A DNA stretch of 64,000 nt from the NCBI GenBank assembly GCA_000149265.1, contig CH003275.1, forward strand, positions 388,854 through 452,853, written 5' to 3'. Origin of the DNA: Ciona savignyi (taxonomy: Eukaryota; Chordata; Ascidiacea; Phlebobranchia; Cionidae). The notes under the pieces were generated by a model. The model had not been told where the DNA came from, made no database searches, and saw only the letters and a list, made by a program, of their open reading frames with translations. The position numbers were made by a program, and so were the translations under genes. Shown one piece after another: positions 51,772 through 64,000 of this stretch; the stretch's first letter is position 1; each line of letters begins with the position of its first letter.

Positions 51772-54093
51772 TTATACTAGACTGAAACATCATGCGAATG
51801 TGTAATCCCGCCGATGGGATAAATGTGTACCTACGACATTTTTGAACAATGATATGGGAACTTAATAACAAACCTTGGGACTCCGTTTTTTCCGCTTATT
51901 CTGCACCATAGAGCTATACTTGATATCTTATTGATTGATTATAGTGCAATGTTAGAGTAATATTGCGCTTCGAGTAAATCTATTTTTTGCCGGTGTTTAT
52001 TCCTTCTGTACAAAGACAAACGTTTTACTGCTTGCCCGTAAGAATAGAAGTCAATGTTTCAAAATCCCTCGTTCTGGTGGTTTAGTGGGTTCGGTGTCGT
52101 GTTTCACTGTGTCCGGCGGCTGTAGAGGACCAAAAAATATACATTTTTAGCCGGTGGCAACGATTTTACAATGCGCTGAAATAAATACTAAAAAGGCATT
52201 TTTACTTCAGCAGAAAACTCTCGATTTAATTTGGTCCTCCAACCTGGTCAGTTGAGCCTTTTCGGTAAAGCATTTATAAAAGTTGCATAAAAAAGTAGAT
52301 AGTTGGTTAAGATATAAAAGGTAAAATAAAGCAAATGCAATAGTTTTGATGACCCAACCGTTATAGGATAGCCTTTTTTATTTTATCTCCGTTTGTGGGA
52401 AAACCAAAATGTATTAAGTTAACACATGGGCAATTGTCAGGTCACCTCGTGCCCACCGGCAGGTTACCTGAGCTCTTGCAGGGTTTTTACATGTTCCTTC
52501 AATTTATTAGAACCCATTAATCCGCTGGGTTCAGGGAATGTCCGTTAAGTGCCTTGCCCAAGGACACAAGCGACCAGTTTTGTATTTGTAACTGAAAGGC
52601 AACGTCCTAAACCAACAAACTAACCGCGGCAGGTCATCTGACTATTGCCTTTTACCCATGCATTTTTCCATCCACATAGATTACCCTGTCCTTATTAGAT
52701 ACACATGTACCTTGTCTTGGTCGAAGATCACGGTTTCATGGAACTCGTTGCTGGCTATACTGACTCTGCGTTCCCTGACACTAGGTAGGGCTAACTGGTT
52801 GCCCAGAGGTTCCCTGAAACATCGAAGTTTTTATGTATGAGCTGAAAAATAACTTCGGCTAGTTGTCCCGTATATACTGAAGAGTGTTTAATACGGTGTC
52901 CACATCAAATAGGATATTGCCAGTGCTTAAACTATTAAATGTAAAATTTTAAAATGGTTTATCACACAGGCAATCGTTAGGCCCACTGCCGGGATAGCGT
53001 GAATAGCCTGCTGTCGCCATAACCAGGGGCAATAATTTAAACCAAGAAATCATTTTACCTACTAATATAAGTGTCTTGTTCAACATTCGAATTCCAGCTA
53101 TCAATACTTGCTCTTCGCTGTTTACCTGGTATTCATATTATTTGTTAGACTGCAATCTTTGATCTGTTTTTTAAAGACCTGCTACATCGGACTTAACGGA
53201 GTATGCAGGGATCCCATATGGTTTAGAAACTTCGGGATAAACGGATTAAAATTTATGGAGTTGAATGTTTATCCTCGTAGCTATTGTTGCAGCATTGAAT
53301 ACGATCGAGGCGTTGTTACATTTTTAGTTCAACGTGTATGGAATCATTGGTCACCGATAATGTGCTAAAACATTACATATATAAGTTGGGTGTGATTCCT
53401 CCACCTTTCGATTTAACCCCGATAAGTTAACCGACCGGGAAATCTATGTCGATAAACAACTAACGTATGTTTTCTGGAGGAGGGTCTTGTTTGAATACCA
53501 ATGCGCTCGTTCGTCTTACATAGTCCACTTCAGCATGAGCAACCCCCCGTCCGCGCCTCGCTTTAACAGCTATATCGCCATGTGTAGAACAGAATTGTCT
53601 GCAGCATTCTACCGTTAATATTAAAGGCAATAAGCCGCCCTGTTAAGTAGAAAAAGTGTCGCAATACAGGCTGCTAGCATACAAAAACTCGCCCCAAGTT
53701 TTCCACTGTGGTCTATGCAAATGATACCACTTTTCACAACATATTATTTGTCCATTATTATTAACGAAAATACAAAAACACAATTTGCTTCACACATAAC
53801 CCAATATCATATTCTTTTTGCCAGTTCACCAAAAAAGCACTTTTCCGATTTAATTGGACATGACAGATACTTAAAATATAGTAAACAATAGACAGAAAAA
53901 AAACGTCAAAACGATACCTTGGGTACTGGCAGAGCAACCCATTTCGCTTCTTCTAATTTACATACTTTGCCATTAATTACAAACAAAACCAGACCAATAA
54001 TTAACAATAATTTGCTAATATGACGTAATACTACACACTGTTACTACTGAAATAAGCTCAAATGTACCATTTATATTAAAAACGTGCTACAAA
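51772..54093. other. Intergenic, YIPF5 to the coiled-coil gene
   Basis: Contains the YIPF5 3' UTR with AATAAA near 52184, a family A SINE at 52365-52635 and a diverged SINE fragment around 52890-53050. No exon is recognised; open frames at 52658 and 53108 lack support. Confidence 0.5.
52365..52635 (-). repeat. tRNA-like SINE (family A)
   Basis: Inverted copy with TAGGATAGCC..GTGGGAAAACCAAAATG, TAGAACCCATTAATCCGCTG and a TGCCTTGCCCAAGGACACA body. The head is partly lost. Confidence 0.85.
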
Positions 54094-57000
54094 ATGTTTT
54101 CAGAAGCAAAAGAACGAAACACAATTTTAAAAGAAAAACTCGCGCGCTTGAGATTAGAAACATCCAGTGGTTGTGACGCAAGTGAGTGTTATATGACGCA
54201 TATGGATTCAAGTTTCGGCAACCCAAGGGCATCTTCTAGCTTGTGAGTTATAATTTGGCAGGCTACGTAATTGATTGTATTGTTTAGGTATATTGAACAT
54301 TAGTCATTCCAGGTTTATAATAACTTGCCGAATTAGCATATGCCTGATTTTAAACCCGTCTTTTTATTTGTGGCATAAAAGCGTTGATATTAGGTTTAAC
54401 AAAAAAATACAACAGAATAACAGGGCAGTCGGTATATTTTTTAATTTTCCTGAGCAAGGTATCGAAACCATGGTTGACTCTTCACAAAGACCGTTTTTAT
54501 ATAGAATTGGTATGTATCGACCGCGTACCCATTCGGCCATACGACCTGCTAAACAGCCACTAACGTTGCTCCAACACAGCGGTATAACATTATGGTCAGG
54601 ACGACCACGGCTTATTTCACCAACCTTGGTGTATAAGTTTGTTCTCTGGTACCAGCTATGCGATATCGATGTTAAATATTGGAGAATAAAAAATACCACT
54701 AAGAGATTTAGTAGACAATTTTGTAGAAGTCGCAGTTATGAACATTCTCTGCCGAGAAAATCAATGCTTTCGGATCGTGCAAAACTTATCCGGAGCGAGG
54801 CTTCTAGAAAGATCGACGCCTTACTGGCCGACTGGCGCGATTATAAAGAGCGTGCCGAAGAGGAAATACGGTAAAATCACTGCTTTTGTTGGTGTTATAT
54901 TACGAAGGGTTGGAAAGTAACAATGTTTAATCTGATAAATCGTGCCCGCAGTTGAATTTCCTGAGTTATTGTATCGGACGGTGGAATATGTAATATTTTC
55001 GTCAATTCGACACATTTTAAGAGACCTGTGAATAATTAAACCAGTCTTTTATTTACGAGAATATAAGTGAAAAAATAAACTTAAGAAAAAGAAATATTAC
55101 GAAACTTCCATATACATGTGTTTTTTTTTCTGATTTAGCTTACAATTCCCGCTTTATATAGTCGTCGTTCGAGAATGGAACAATATCTTCGGGAAATGAT
55201 GACGCGCAAAGAACGTGAAGCCGAAGAGCTATCGTTCGAATTATCAACAGTAAGATCACAATTGATCGAATGCAAAAACTCCTTCAATCGACTAAACGAG
55301 GAAAGAGAGACGGAAACTCAATGTCAATCAAAAGTCCTTGATATGGAAAAGCAGGTTTCCCTGGGTTTCTTTGTAATCTCATGCTCACTGTCTAGGTCCA
55401 CAGTGGATTTATTTACATCATAAATTCTTGCATTTCTTGTGGTATAATCGGTTGATCCATTATAGCAGTACCCTCAGAATATATGACACACAATAGCTTC
55501 GATCACCCGTCTGCGTAAACGAAATAATTTTGCGATTGTCAGTGTTATAACAACCTTCGTTATCGTTCACCTGGCTTAATTAGACACCTCGTACAATGTA
55601 TTTAGATTGGCAAACACACCTTTGCAGAAATTCCAAAGGAATTGTGGAATTATCGTAATTACTAGTTGGTGATTTAGTACGTCGCATTTTAGTACCCAGT
55701 GGATCAATGAGTTTTACTCAAATAAAGAAACGTGTTATACATAACACACTGCAAAAGCTTTATGGTAACACGACGGTGTGTGCGAGGTAATCTTAAGATT
55801 GTAAATAAGATTGTAAATCTTAAGATGTGTGCTAACGCTTCTTAATTGTGTTGCCCATTCACGTTGGTAAACATGAATAACCTAACTTAACCTTAGATCG
55901 CCAAATTGAATCGCTATACGACCCAACTTCTCGGTGAAATACAAGCACGTGATGACGTCATCAAAGCAGGTGAAGCAGAACGAGCGAATCTCCAACACCT
56001 CAACACCGAGTTGCGTCATCGAAACATCGAGCAACATAATAAGATCGAAATTTGCGAACATGACGTCACAGGTATGAACTTTTCAAAAATAGTTACTCGA
56101 CAATAAAGTTCATGACTAAATAAAAATTGCCTGTAAAGGGGAAACACAAGTGCGTTAAAAGGAAACACCGAATAGTTAAACACCATAAACACACCGGTAT
56201 TCATTTGAACCAGTTCAACAAATGTTAATAAACAAATTGTTACTGTGAAAAGGGAGCATCTTCTATAATCGATGACTCGAAAAGTCAAAAGGATAGGTTA
56301 CAACAACAGTTAACATTGGTCGTCTTACCTCGTGCACACAGTCATATTACCAAAGTGTGTGCAGTTTGTTGTAGATTTAGGAACTGTAGTAAGTGAGCTA
56401 CAAATTTTAAACCTTTGGATACAGGACAATGTTAAACGCATAAACATACTTATAGTAAAAATTGAACCCAGCACCTAACAGGTCAGGATATCCATCCCAA
56501 TTCTCTAAACCATATCACCACCCATATACGTCAACCCTCTTTGATTCCGACCACCGCGTTAATATTTACACTTCACATTGTTTCCCACAGAAACTCGGAT
56601 GGAACTTGAAATATTGGAAGATATGGTCAAAGCTTTGAACGATCGAAAGTCCAGCGCGTTTGCAACTACAGCAGCATCGCCCAGACATACGCCAAGGTAT
56701 AAAGACTATCCTTAACACAATTTGCGCTTGACTGTCTGTTTAATTCTTCAGTTTTTGCTCGCCTAGGTTCGCATAAGAAAAAAAAATACATAAAAATTAA
56801 TAATCGTGATTCTGAACCTAACGCCTAGAGCCCTAGTCTTTTATTACGATTTTGCTTTCTTTGATTTTAAAACTGAAGTGCGGATAGGTATTTGTTGCCA
56901 GCCGAAATATGCTGTATCGAAACCAGCCACTGGCTAGGTTTTCTTTCCCTGAGACACCTACCAAACGATGCTCATACAAGTCAATTAATTAATGAGTTAA

Positions 57001-58559
57001 ACACAAACTTAAAAGCACAAATGTCTCAATCACATGCAATGCAATAAACCGAGATCCTCTCATTCAGTAAAAGAGCGACAGAGTTTAAACTAGGTTATTG
57101 TACTTTCAGATGTGCGAGTTTCAGAGGTCGGTCTGCTTAATAAGTTTAATAAATGTCATTTCCGCTAGGCCGCAAGTGGATTTGACCACGCCAATTCCAC
57201 GTACCCCGCCCCGTACCCAACAAAATAACCACGACACTTCCTCGTACCCGAACAAGGTGGAAGATGACGCCAATCAGTATTTGTTTAACACGACTGTGCT
57301 GGATGGATATGGAAAGGTATTTCCTCACTGTTTACCTTTTTTACCTATTGCAACCACTTTTTATATAAAGGTAGCATAAACATTAGGTCGAATAAATATT
57401 GTATCACATAATCGTTTAATCTTTTGTCGTACTCTATCATTATATGCACTCATGCTGCAGTGTTAAGATTGAGCTGGAGCGTGATATGCTTAAATTTTCC
57501 GTTAACGTACCAGGTTGCAATAGTATTTATATGGTTTATTCATTTAAAACTTTAGGTATTTGTCTAAAATTCAAGCCTGATTTAGTTTAGGCACGCCGCG
57601 TTCAGCTACAGTATATAAATTAAATCAGTTAAACCCATGTATTAAATATAATGCAAGGATTTTCTTGTAAACAGTAAAATGTATAATCTTCTACTGCAAA
57701 TCATATATCCTGTTGACGCAACCCAGCTTCGTACTATATATTGTGTGGTACTTAACAGTCGCAGCTCCAGTGTATGACAGGGAAAACTAACCGTTTCATT
57801 TCTTGTCAATATCGGCTATTTCCAACAAGACTGTATTTAAATAATTTGAAAATATGCGCACAAATTAGTGTTTGGTAACACACGTATAAACAATAAGACT
57901 CGTAAAGAATACCTTAATAATCGCAACCCCAATATACCTGCACCTCTATTGCAAATATTTATTTGACAGATATCAAAGCCAGAAGCAGTTCCCGCTAGCA
58001 AATACACAAGTACCACGTCATCATCCGAGCAAATCAATCCACGTCATGACGCCCCGAACACGTCACGTGGAGCGGAGAGCAAGAAATCGGCGCTTTCTGC
58101 TTTGAAGTCATTACAGAACGAGCATGCGCAGAAGTGCAGGTTTGTATTTAATTAGTTTTATTTGAATTATTCTAATTACTTTTGTGAGTTTAGTTTAATT
58201 TCTTTTTTGCTTTGGATTTAAATGTGATATTAAAAAATGCACACACTTTAAACTGAAGGGCGGAAAGCGGAGTTCGTTACGAATTGTGGGGCTAGAAAGG
58301 GCAATAAGACGGAAATTAAAATTCAGCACAAATTCTTTAGCCCAATATTTAGTTTTTGCGTTACTTCATATACCCTTATTTTTACTATATTTACCGACAC
58401 TTTCGAAATTTTCCACTTTACCCATCTGACCAGTAAATATATCCTCGCAGTTCGCTGGCCGATCATATTAAAAAGTTAAAGGAGGAAAATGCATTGAAAG
58501 AAAAGAAAATTTCTGACCTGCAGAGAAAGCAGCACAAAAAAACCGGTCCTATGGAATAG
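54094..58559 (+). CDS. Unrecognised coiled-coil protein, 397 aa, eight exons
   Basis: Exons 54094-54242, 54727-54870, 55162-55354, 55897-56071, 56591-56696, 57169-57316, 57970-58139 and 58451-58559 join in phase (1194 bases), ending GPME-stop. AATAAA at 58585-58590 follows the stop. Residues about 1-30 are helical (MFSEAKERNTILKEKLARLR); about 50-215 are a long charged coiled coil (DRAKLIRSEASRKIDALLAD, MEQYLREMMTRKEREAEELS, LLGEIQARDDVIKAGEAER). About 225-345 are Ser/Thr/Pro-rich and probably disordered, with TPIPRTPPRT. A short C-terminal coil follows (SSLADHIKKLKEENALKEKK). The pattern resembles centrosomal or cytoskeletal scaffold proteins, but I do not recognise an orthologue. Intron 1 holds a tRNA-like repeat (about 54460-54620). 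Confidence 0.85.
55650..55890 (+). repeat. tRNA-like SINE (family A), diverged, against exon 4 of the coiled-coil gene
   Basis: CAACACACTGCA-type core (ATAACACACTGCAAAAGCTT), a GCGAGGTAATCTTAAGATT duplication and a CCCATTCACG..AACATGAATAACCTAACTTA tail. The tail ends within about 10 bases of the acceptor at 55895-55896. Confidence 0.65.
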
Positions 58560-60125
58560 TTAGCATTTAAACATGTAAAACGATAATAAAGTAACACATT
58601 TAATTTGTTGATTATATTGCTTCGGTGTTACGTGCTAAACGTGTAGATAAAATGCAATAAAAGTATCCGCATGTATCGTTTATGTACGGTAGGTATTTTC
58701 CCGTCACACTCTTTATACCAATTAGAGCACATATTATTTTTAATGTTTTTCAGTCCTGGTTTAGTTTTAAGCTAATCCTTAAACAACCTTTGGTGTTAAT
58801 CAAATCCATTCCGTTCAGAGCGCTTTTATAACTTCTCAAAGTTAGTTTTAGAGCTGAGTTTTGTTTTTAACAGTGTTATTTGAATTTTTTATAAAAAAGA
58901 CAAAGCATTATTACCACATAACCACTACTGAGACAGAGTACTGAGACAGCTCCATTATAGCCTGACCGATAAAGCTCGTCTTTGGGCAAGAGTCACAATT
59001 ATCCGTCTTCAGTACTCTCAGGGTTCGGAGGCAACATGATTATACGATATTGTAATTAGCATTTTTATAGAATGATGTTTTATACCTACGAGACCAAATG
59101 TAAAAGTGCAAACTATACTTATTTTAAACCCAGCCAACGGGCTTTCCCGTGGATGGTAAAACGCAAGTTTTTTTATACCGAACAAAGTAGCGAAATCAGG
59201 TGCCTCGTAACTAGCCCTCGGGTTACAAAAGCTATTTCAATGTAATGTGTATGTTTGAAACATTTATTTAATTTTAGGACATTCCCTTAAATCTATTGGC
59301 TTAGTCTCGCGGTTACGACTTCACAATTTGTGTTCAGTGTTACGTCATGCGTACATTCAGATGGGGGAAAACTAAAAGAAAGGAAAGAGGGACACTGCAC
59401 ACTCAAATGTAGATTAGGGCATTAGAATTATTTTCAAACGTCGGGTTGAAGTTAGGGTTAGTTCTTGGGTTAAGATTGGTGTTTAGAAAAGGGTTAAAAC
59501 TAGTTTTAGTGAGCACGTTCCCATCTTCCCTCTTTCCCTTCTGTTAGTGTTGACCATTTAAATTTACTGTCTATAGTTATCATGGCAAGCCTATGGCCCA
59601 TCAGCGATATGGTGACTTTAAAACTTCAAGCGAAGGTTGGTTTGACGCTAACATGCTACTAGATAATCGTATTCTTTGACAGGGCACTTACCGGACGTTG
59701 CCACAGCACATTAGTTTAAAGGGTTGAAGATAAACTGTGACGATGGAAACAGTTACAGTGGTAACAGTTACTATCCATCGAATGCAACACACTGCAATAC
59801 CTTTGCAACTAAAGCATGAGCGCGAGTGTTCGACCGTAATCGTTTATGCATTCCCGAATGGTGTATCTTAACTGTGGTCATGCGACACTAATGGTTAATT
59901 ACGATATATGTGGTTATCACAATTGTCAAGTTCTGAATATTGATTTATTTGGGTCCAAATATACAACTTACTTATATGGGTATGTGTATTAAATATTAGG
60001 TTTGTAATAAATCTTGATAGATACAATGAAAACGCAGGCGGATGCCCGAATCGAAAAAATGATTTGTTATGATTGGTACTTAAGGCAAGGCTGGACTGGA
60101 AAACACGTAAAAAATTTAGTAAATA
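58560..60125. other. Intergenic, coiled-coil gene to METTL24-like gene (convergent)
   Basis: Worn SINE fragments (about 59130-59350 and 59690-59850) and a small inverted element at about 59365-59545 with a TTAGGGTTAGTTCTTGGG centre, related to the one at 36907. An AATAAA complement near 59944-59949 may serve the minus-strand gene. Confidence 0.5.
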
Positions 60126-63100
60126 TTAAACACCACATGGCCCCTTAACTTCCAAATTAACAAACGCGGTTTCCCAAAATATCATTCGTTGGTCCTTCAC
60201 TATTGTTTTCTTGTTCATAAGTTGATTCGCATTTGGGTTATGCTTAAGCATACTTCTTACGTTGTCAGTTGTGTTATACAGCCTCCAACCGTGACTGTTC
60301 AGATCTGTCATCTGTTTATGTATTTTTCTCATTCTTTCAAGCTTTTTCGGCATGTTTAGAGGCCCTGCTATATGGATTTCCATAGCATATTGCCGCACGC
60401 ATTGATGAAGGCCTGTGTCCAACAATTCTTGCATTATCTGTAAAACGTTATTTTTTAGTTGAGGAGATTTAGTATTTATTTGCGCCAAAATGTAATGATC
60501 CCAATACCACCGTAACTGTTTCCTTTTAAAAATATAAATCAATACTTTATTAGCCTTCTACGTACTAGCCATATCTATATGTCGTAGCCAAAAAACAGCA
60601 TCAATTACTGTTAATAACAATTAATTAACAAAGGTAACACCAAGATAATATTAAAAAAAATGTTGGCCTTGTGTGAAAGACATCACCATAAATATTACTG
60701 TGGACAGTTATTGGTCGCTTTTTCTCGTACGTAACACAAACGTTTCCACTTTTCTGACAAGATGTCGACGGTTTAAAATATATAACAAAAAATCAAAACT
60801 TACTGCGTCTTCAAATCCACCTTCTGGAGCATCCGTATCAACCTTTAAGTAATCCAAATATTTCCCACTATGTCCAAGTTCCTTTAGAAGCGTCTCTAAA
60901 ACACGAAATATTTATTTGATTATAAGGCTGGAGTATTTTTTTATTGGGCTTGGCATTATAGACTTTACATTCGATCCGTATTCAACTGATATACTATATC
61001 GGCCGGGCAAAGCAATCTACGGAAATTACTGACCTGTTTTTTTATTAATCAGTTTATATGATAAGACATGAAAGTACACGTGGTTGAGACAAAAAGGATT
61101 TGTCGTCAGATATCCTTGTTCTCAACCAGCTTACCGGAGCTGTTTTAATATGTTGACCAAGTTGAAGAAATTGTCATAGTTTCTGTTTTAATAATGATCC
61201 ATTAGGTTTAAGCAATGTCCGGTTAGTAGCCCAAGACAAAACCGACAAAACGCCGTTCAGTTTTGAATGACCTTTCGACTGATGGATCGACATATCACCA
61301 GACCACATAATAAGTATGCTGTGAGTTTAAATCATAAACTGACATAAAACAATTTTTGCAAACTAAACTTTAATTTGATGGTCACTATAGGTTGGCCCAC
61401 AATTTCTCAAGATGAAAGCTTTACTTTAAAAAGTATTTTATACTTTTAAAACAAAACGACCTGGATATAGCTTTTCTGTGCAAAGTTGCAAAATTATCCA
61501 TGTCAGTTGTCTGTGCTAACAAGCAAGTTTCAAATTAGTCACAGTGTTATTTGGGTATATGTATTCGAGCTTACTTAAGGTTCTCATTTTCCATCCATTG
61601 CTGTCTTTTTCAATATCAACTGTAGATATGCCGATCTTGTGGAAAATAACTCCACTTTTTCGAACCATTCCGTCTTCATAATGCATAGCTAACACGAAAG
61701 AATAAAATGGCAATGACAATATTTACTATTGTGGTTCTAGATGTGTTGGTATTAACCGATTTCTCCCCACAAGTTTTGAATACGATAATTAAATATTAGT
61801 CAATCGAACAAGAATGTTTATGGTGGGAATCGAATCTAGAACCTTCCGGTTCCAACCACCGGACTCTACCAGTTTGCTGTGGGAATTTAACTCATAACCT
61901 TCCAATTCAAAGCACAGAAATGTATTGCATCACAATGTTGTTGGGGCTAAAACAAAGCAATAAACTTCTTACATGGATCAAAGGAATGAACTTCGCAACC
62001 CAATCGAGCCATCTCGTCGTCAAATGAGAAATCATAACCAACCCCGAACGAGTACATGAGACATGTGTAACCAGGATTCTGAGCTCTTTCCCAGAATTGC
62101 GGTTCAACGCATAGATCGTAGGCACCGTCCATGAACTCTTTCGGCCTGCCGCCCAAGTATTTGCTTGTTGTGCATTTGTACTACGGAATAACGGCATATT
62201 TTCTCATATATATGAAGACAGGTCGCATTCTGTTTGGGATTAGAGTTTTTACCTGCATAGTGTAAACATAGTTCCACATTCGTTCTAATTCTTCTTCGGG
62301 TCCGACTACCTCTTTGGGTAAAGCTGCGAACATTTATAGAAATCGTATTAAATAAAGCTCGTAAACTTCGATACAAAGCTTTGGTTACTGTTTTCCAAGA
62401 AACGAACGTAATTTTTTTATTACTGTGACATAATAACGGTCGTAACACTCACTTTTAAATTCTGGACGTATTGTTTATTTAGTCAATAAAGAGAAATGGC
62501 TAGGAATTGGAATGGCCATATACATAAAGTACAGAAATCTCTAATCTCCAATATATAGTAAAAAGCACGGTAAATATACACAAAGTGGCAAAATGGATAA
62601 TATTTTACTCACGTATATCCACGTGGGGTAATTCAGCAAGTTTTCTTTTTTTTTCAACTTCAAAATAAACTGAAGAAATAAATAATTTAGGTTGTAAGTA
62701 AGATATGGATAGCATTTATATGTATATACGATCACGGCACAAAGATATATGTTAGATACGATGGCAAAAACTACTTTTAACAAACGAAATATTGCCCATA
62801 TTGCCACCTCTGTATATTTTTATTGCGCATTCGCATGGTTTCCGAATAATAAGCAATTAGATTTAATTTAGTAAACAGTGGAGTTTAGTATTATATAGCG
62901 TTATAAATCGCTTTTTCAGTGTTTAGTCAAACGCGAGTTATGGATCGTTAACGATCGGAGCTGTAATGCGTTATGTGCCACATGGCTTTGTAGAACGTTC
63001 ACAAGGGATATCTGAATAAAACGGATATATCAATTTAGTCCGGAATTGCGTGATCCTTACAAGCCTAATTTACATCTTCACCGATTTCATTTTTATACGG

Positions 63101-63529
63101 TGTAATATTTAACGTAATTGCGATTTTTTTGCCAGAATAGTTTTTGAAATCACGCCCGGTTGGTCTGTTTTGTTGTATATAAGAAGCGTCGCGGTTACCT
63201 TTCGGTCATACAACCGTTCATGTCAACTTTATTAAAGTTACGCGTATACATTAACGGATGGAATGTTGGCAGATAGATACTTCCAAGTTTCCAATGGTTA
63301 TTTATCCTTTGCCACTAGTATTTCATTAGCATCCATTTACCTTAATAAAATTCAAACGCCCCCGGATATAATCTACACCAGTTATGTTAGGGAATTGTTC
63401 ATTTATACAAGACGGCATTCAGCGGTAATGTAATGTCCCGGAGCAAAGTAGACATTTTTATCAACAAAGAGAAATTCTCTATAACAACAAAGAGAAAGGA
63501 TACCCAATCTGTCAAAGCTAATATGGCTC

Positions 63530-63561
<32 letters not shown>

Positions 63562-63931
63562 AAAGCGTTTTGCCTTACGGCGTTATTTTGGAGAAACAGA
63601 ACATCATGCACACATTTTTACAAAAGTAATACAAGTTAACGCCTTATAATATTTATAATAAACAACTTAGAAGTGTTAGAAGTGATTGTTAAATTATTTT
63701 AATGAAGAAGAGGGGAAATATAATGCACTTTAAATTTCTCTAAAACGCTGTGATTACAACGCTTGAGTGAAAGTTTACTTTACCTTTATAATTGTTTAAT
63801 TCGATCGTTACTGCTCGTTTAAAACTAGCCATCTGACTGTCCATTTTCCCCATGTAATTTAGCATTATTCCAAAGGTTAACACAGTGAAGCATATTCCAA
63901 AAAGCACAATCACTTTATTACTGCTCGACAT
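60126..63931 (-). CDS. METTL24-like methyltransferase, type II membrane protein, 333 aa
   Basis: Seven minus-strand exons: 63931-63784, 62669-62613, 62323-62253, 62180-61973, 61688-61575, 60895-60804, 60437-60126; phases agree (1002 bases). The N-terminus has an uncleaved-type anchor (VIVLFGICFTVLTFGIMLNY) after a short cytosolic SSSNK, then a stem. The domain matches METTL24-type proteins (Methyltransf_22, named from memory): FMDGAYDLCVEPQFW, YSFGVGYDFSFDDEMARLGC, EVHSFDP, LDYLKVDTDAPEGGFEDAIM, VRQYAMEIHIAGP and a C-terminal FWETAFVN. FGVGYDFSFD stands where such proteins bind S-adenosylmethionine, and the acidic VDTDAPE is conserved. Orientation in the Golgi lumen is inferred from the anchor; the substrate is unknown. 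The short exon 2 is supported by phase alone. Confidence 0.88.
63529..63560. repeat. (CA)n microsatellite
   Basis: Uninterrupted CA dinucleotides, about 15 copies, in intron 1 of the METTL24-like gene. Confidence 0.98.
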
Positions 63932-64000
63932 TTTGACCAGTATACAGTATACACAGTATCCAAATCGCTTTTCGTAAACAGTACAACAGCTCTAAGGTAG

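Noticed and set aside
54275..54726. Long open frame (199 codons) extending upstream of coiled-coil exon 2
   Set aside because: Only the part from 54727 is coding. The upstream part is intron containing a tRNA-like repeat in reverse (CCATTCGGCCATACGAC), and phase requires the acceptor at 54725-54726.

Overview
The window is animal nuclear DNA, A+T-rich, with compact multi-exon genes, short GT-AG introns and many small non-autonomous repeats. The gene set (MYCBPAP, APRT, a BBOX1-type dioxygenase, YIPF5, a CAP-domain protein, a METTL24-like methyltransferase), the intron sizes and a tRNA-like SINE family with a CCTATCCTA-type tail fit an ascidian tunicate, most likely Ciona. That assignment is inference, not a database match.

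Genes were assembled by hand from reading frames plus splice sites. Phase was checked at every junction, and each complete model sums to whole codons. Left to right: the 3' part of a PGGHG (GH65 collagen glucosidase) gene, + strand, 1-2063; MYCBPAP, +, about 20 coding exons over 5165-16632 (840 aa); an intronless APRT, -, 17336-17887; a 62-residue secreted aromatic peptide gene, +, 20492-21490, beside an inverted duplicate of its own promoter; a BBOX1/TMLHE-type 2-oxoglutarate dioxygenase, +, 32490-36005 (397 aa, 10 exons); a sulfotransferase-like P-loop protein with a C-terminal membrane anchor, -, 37585-39776 (248 aa); a low-confidence two-exon secreted peptide, -, 41677-42014; a GAPR-1-like CAP protein, +, 44946-47871; YIPF5, +, 49496-51771 (261 aa); an unrecognised coiled-coil protein, +, 54094-58559 (397 aa); and a METTL24-like type II membrane methyltransferase, -, 60126-63931 (333 aa).

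The gene-poor stretch 18-32 kb is repeat territory: three copies of a promoter module, a composite array of about 334-bp monomers (21.8-26.1 kb), two near-palindromic MITEs and several SINEs. Well-delimited elements elsewhere are a piggyBac-type MITE with TTAA duplications (10175-10784, in a MYCBPAP intron), a hAT-type element with a perfect 8-bp target duplication (43607-44065), and two hairpin elements with 8-9 bp target duplications (36907-37161, 40166-40462).

The neighbouring genes have unrelated functions and show no operon-like spacing. The most unusual signals are the small peptide gene with its mirrored promoter, SINE tails lying directly against splice sites in several genes, and tandem duplication of splice acceptors in MYCBPAP.
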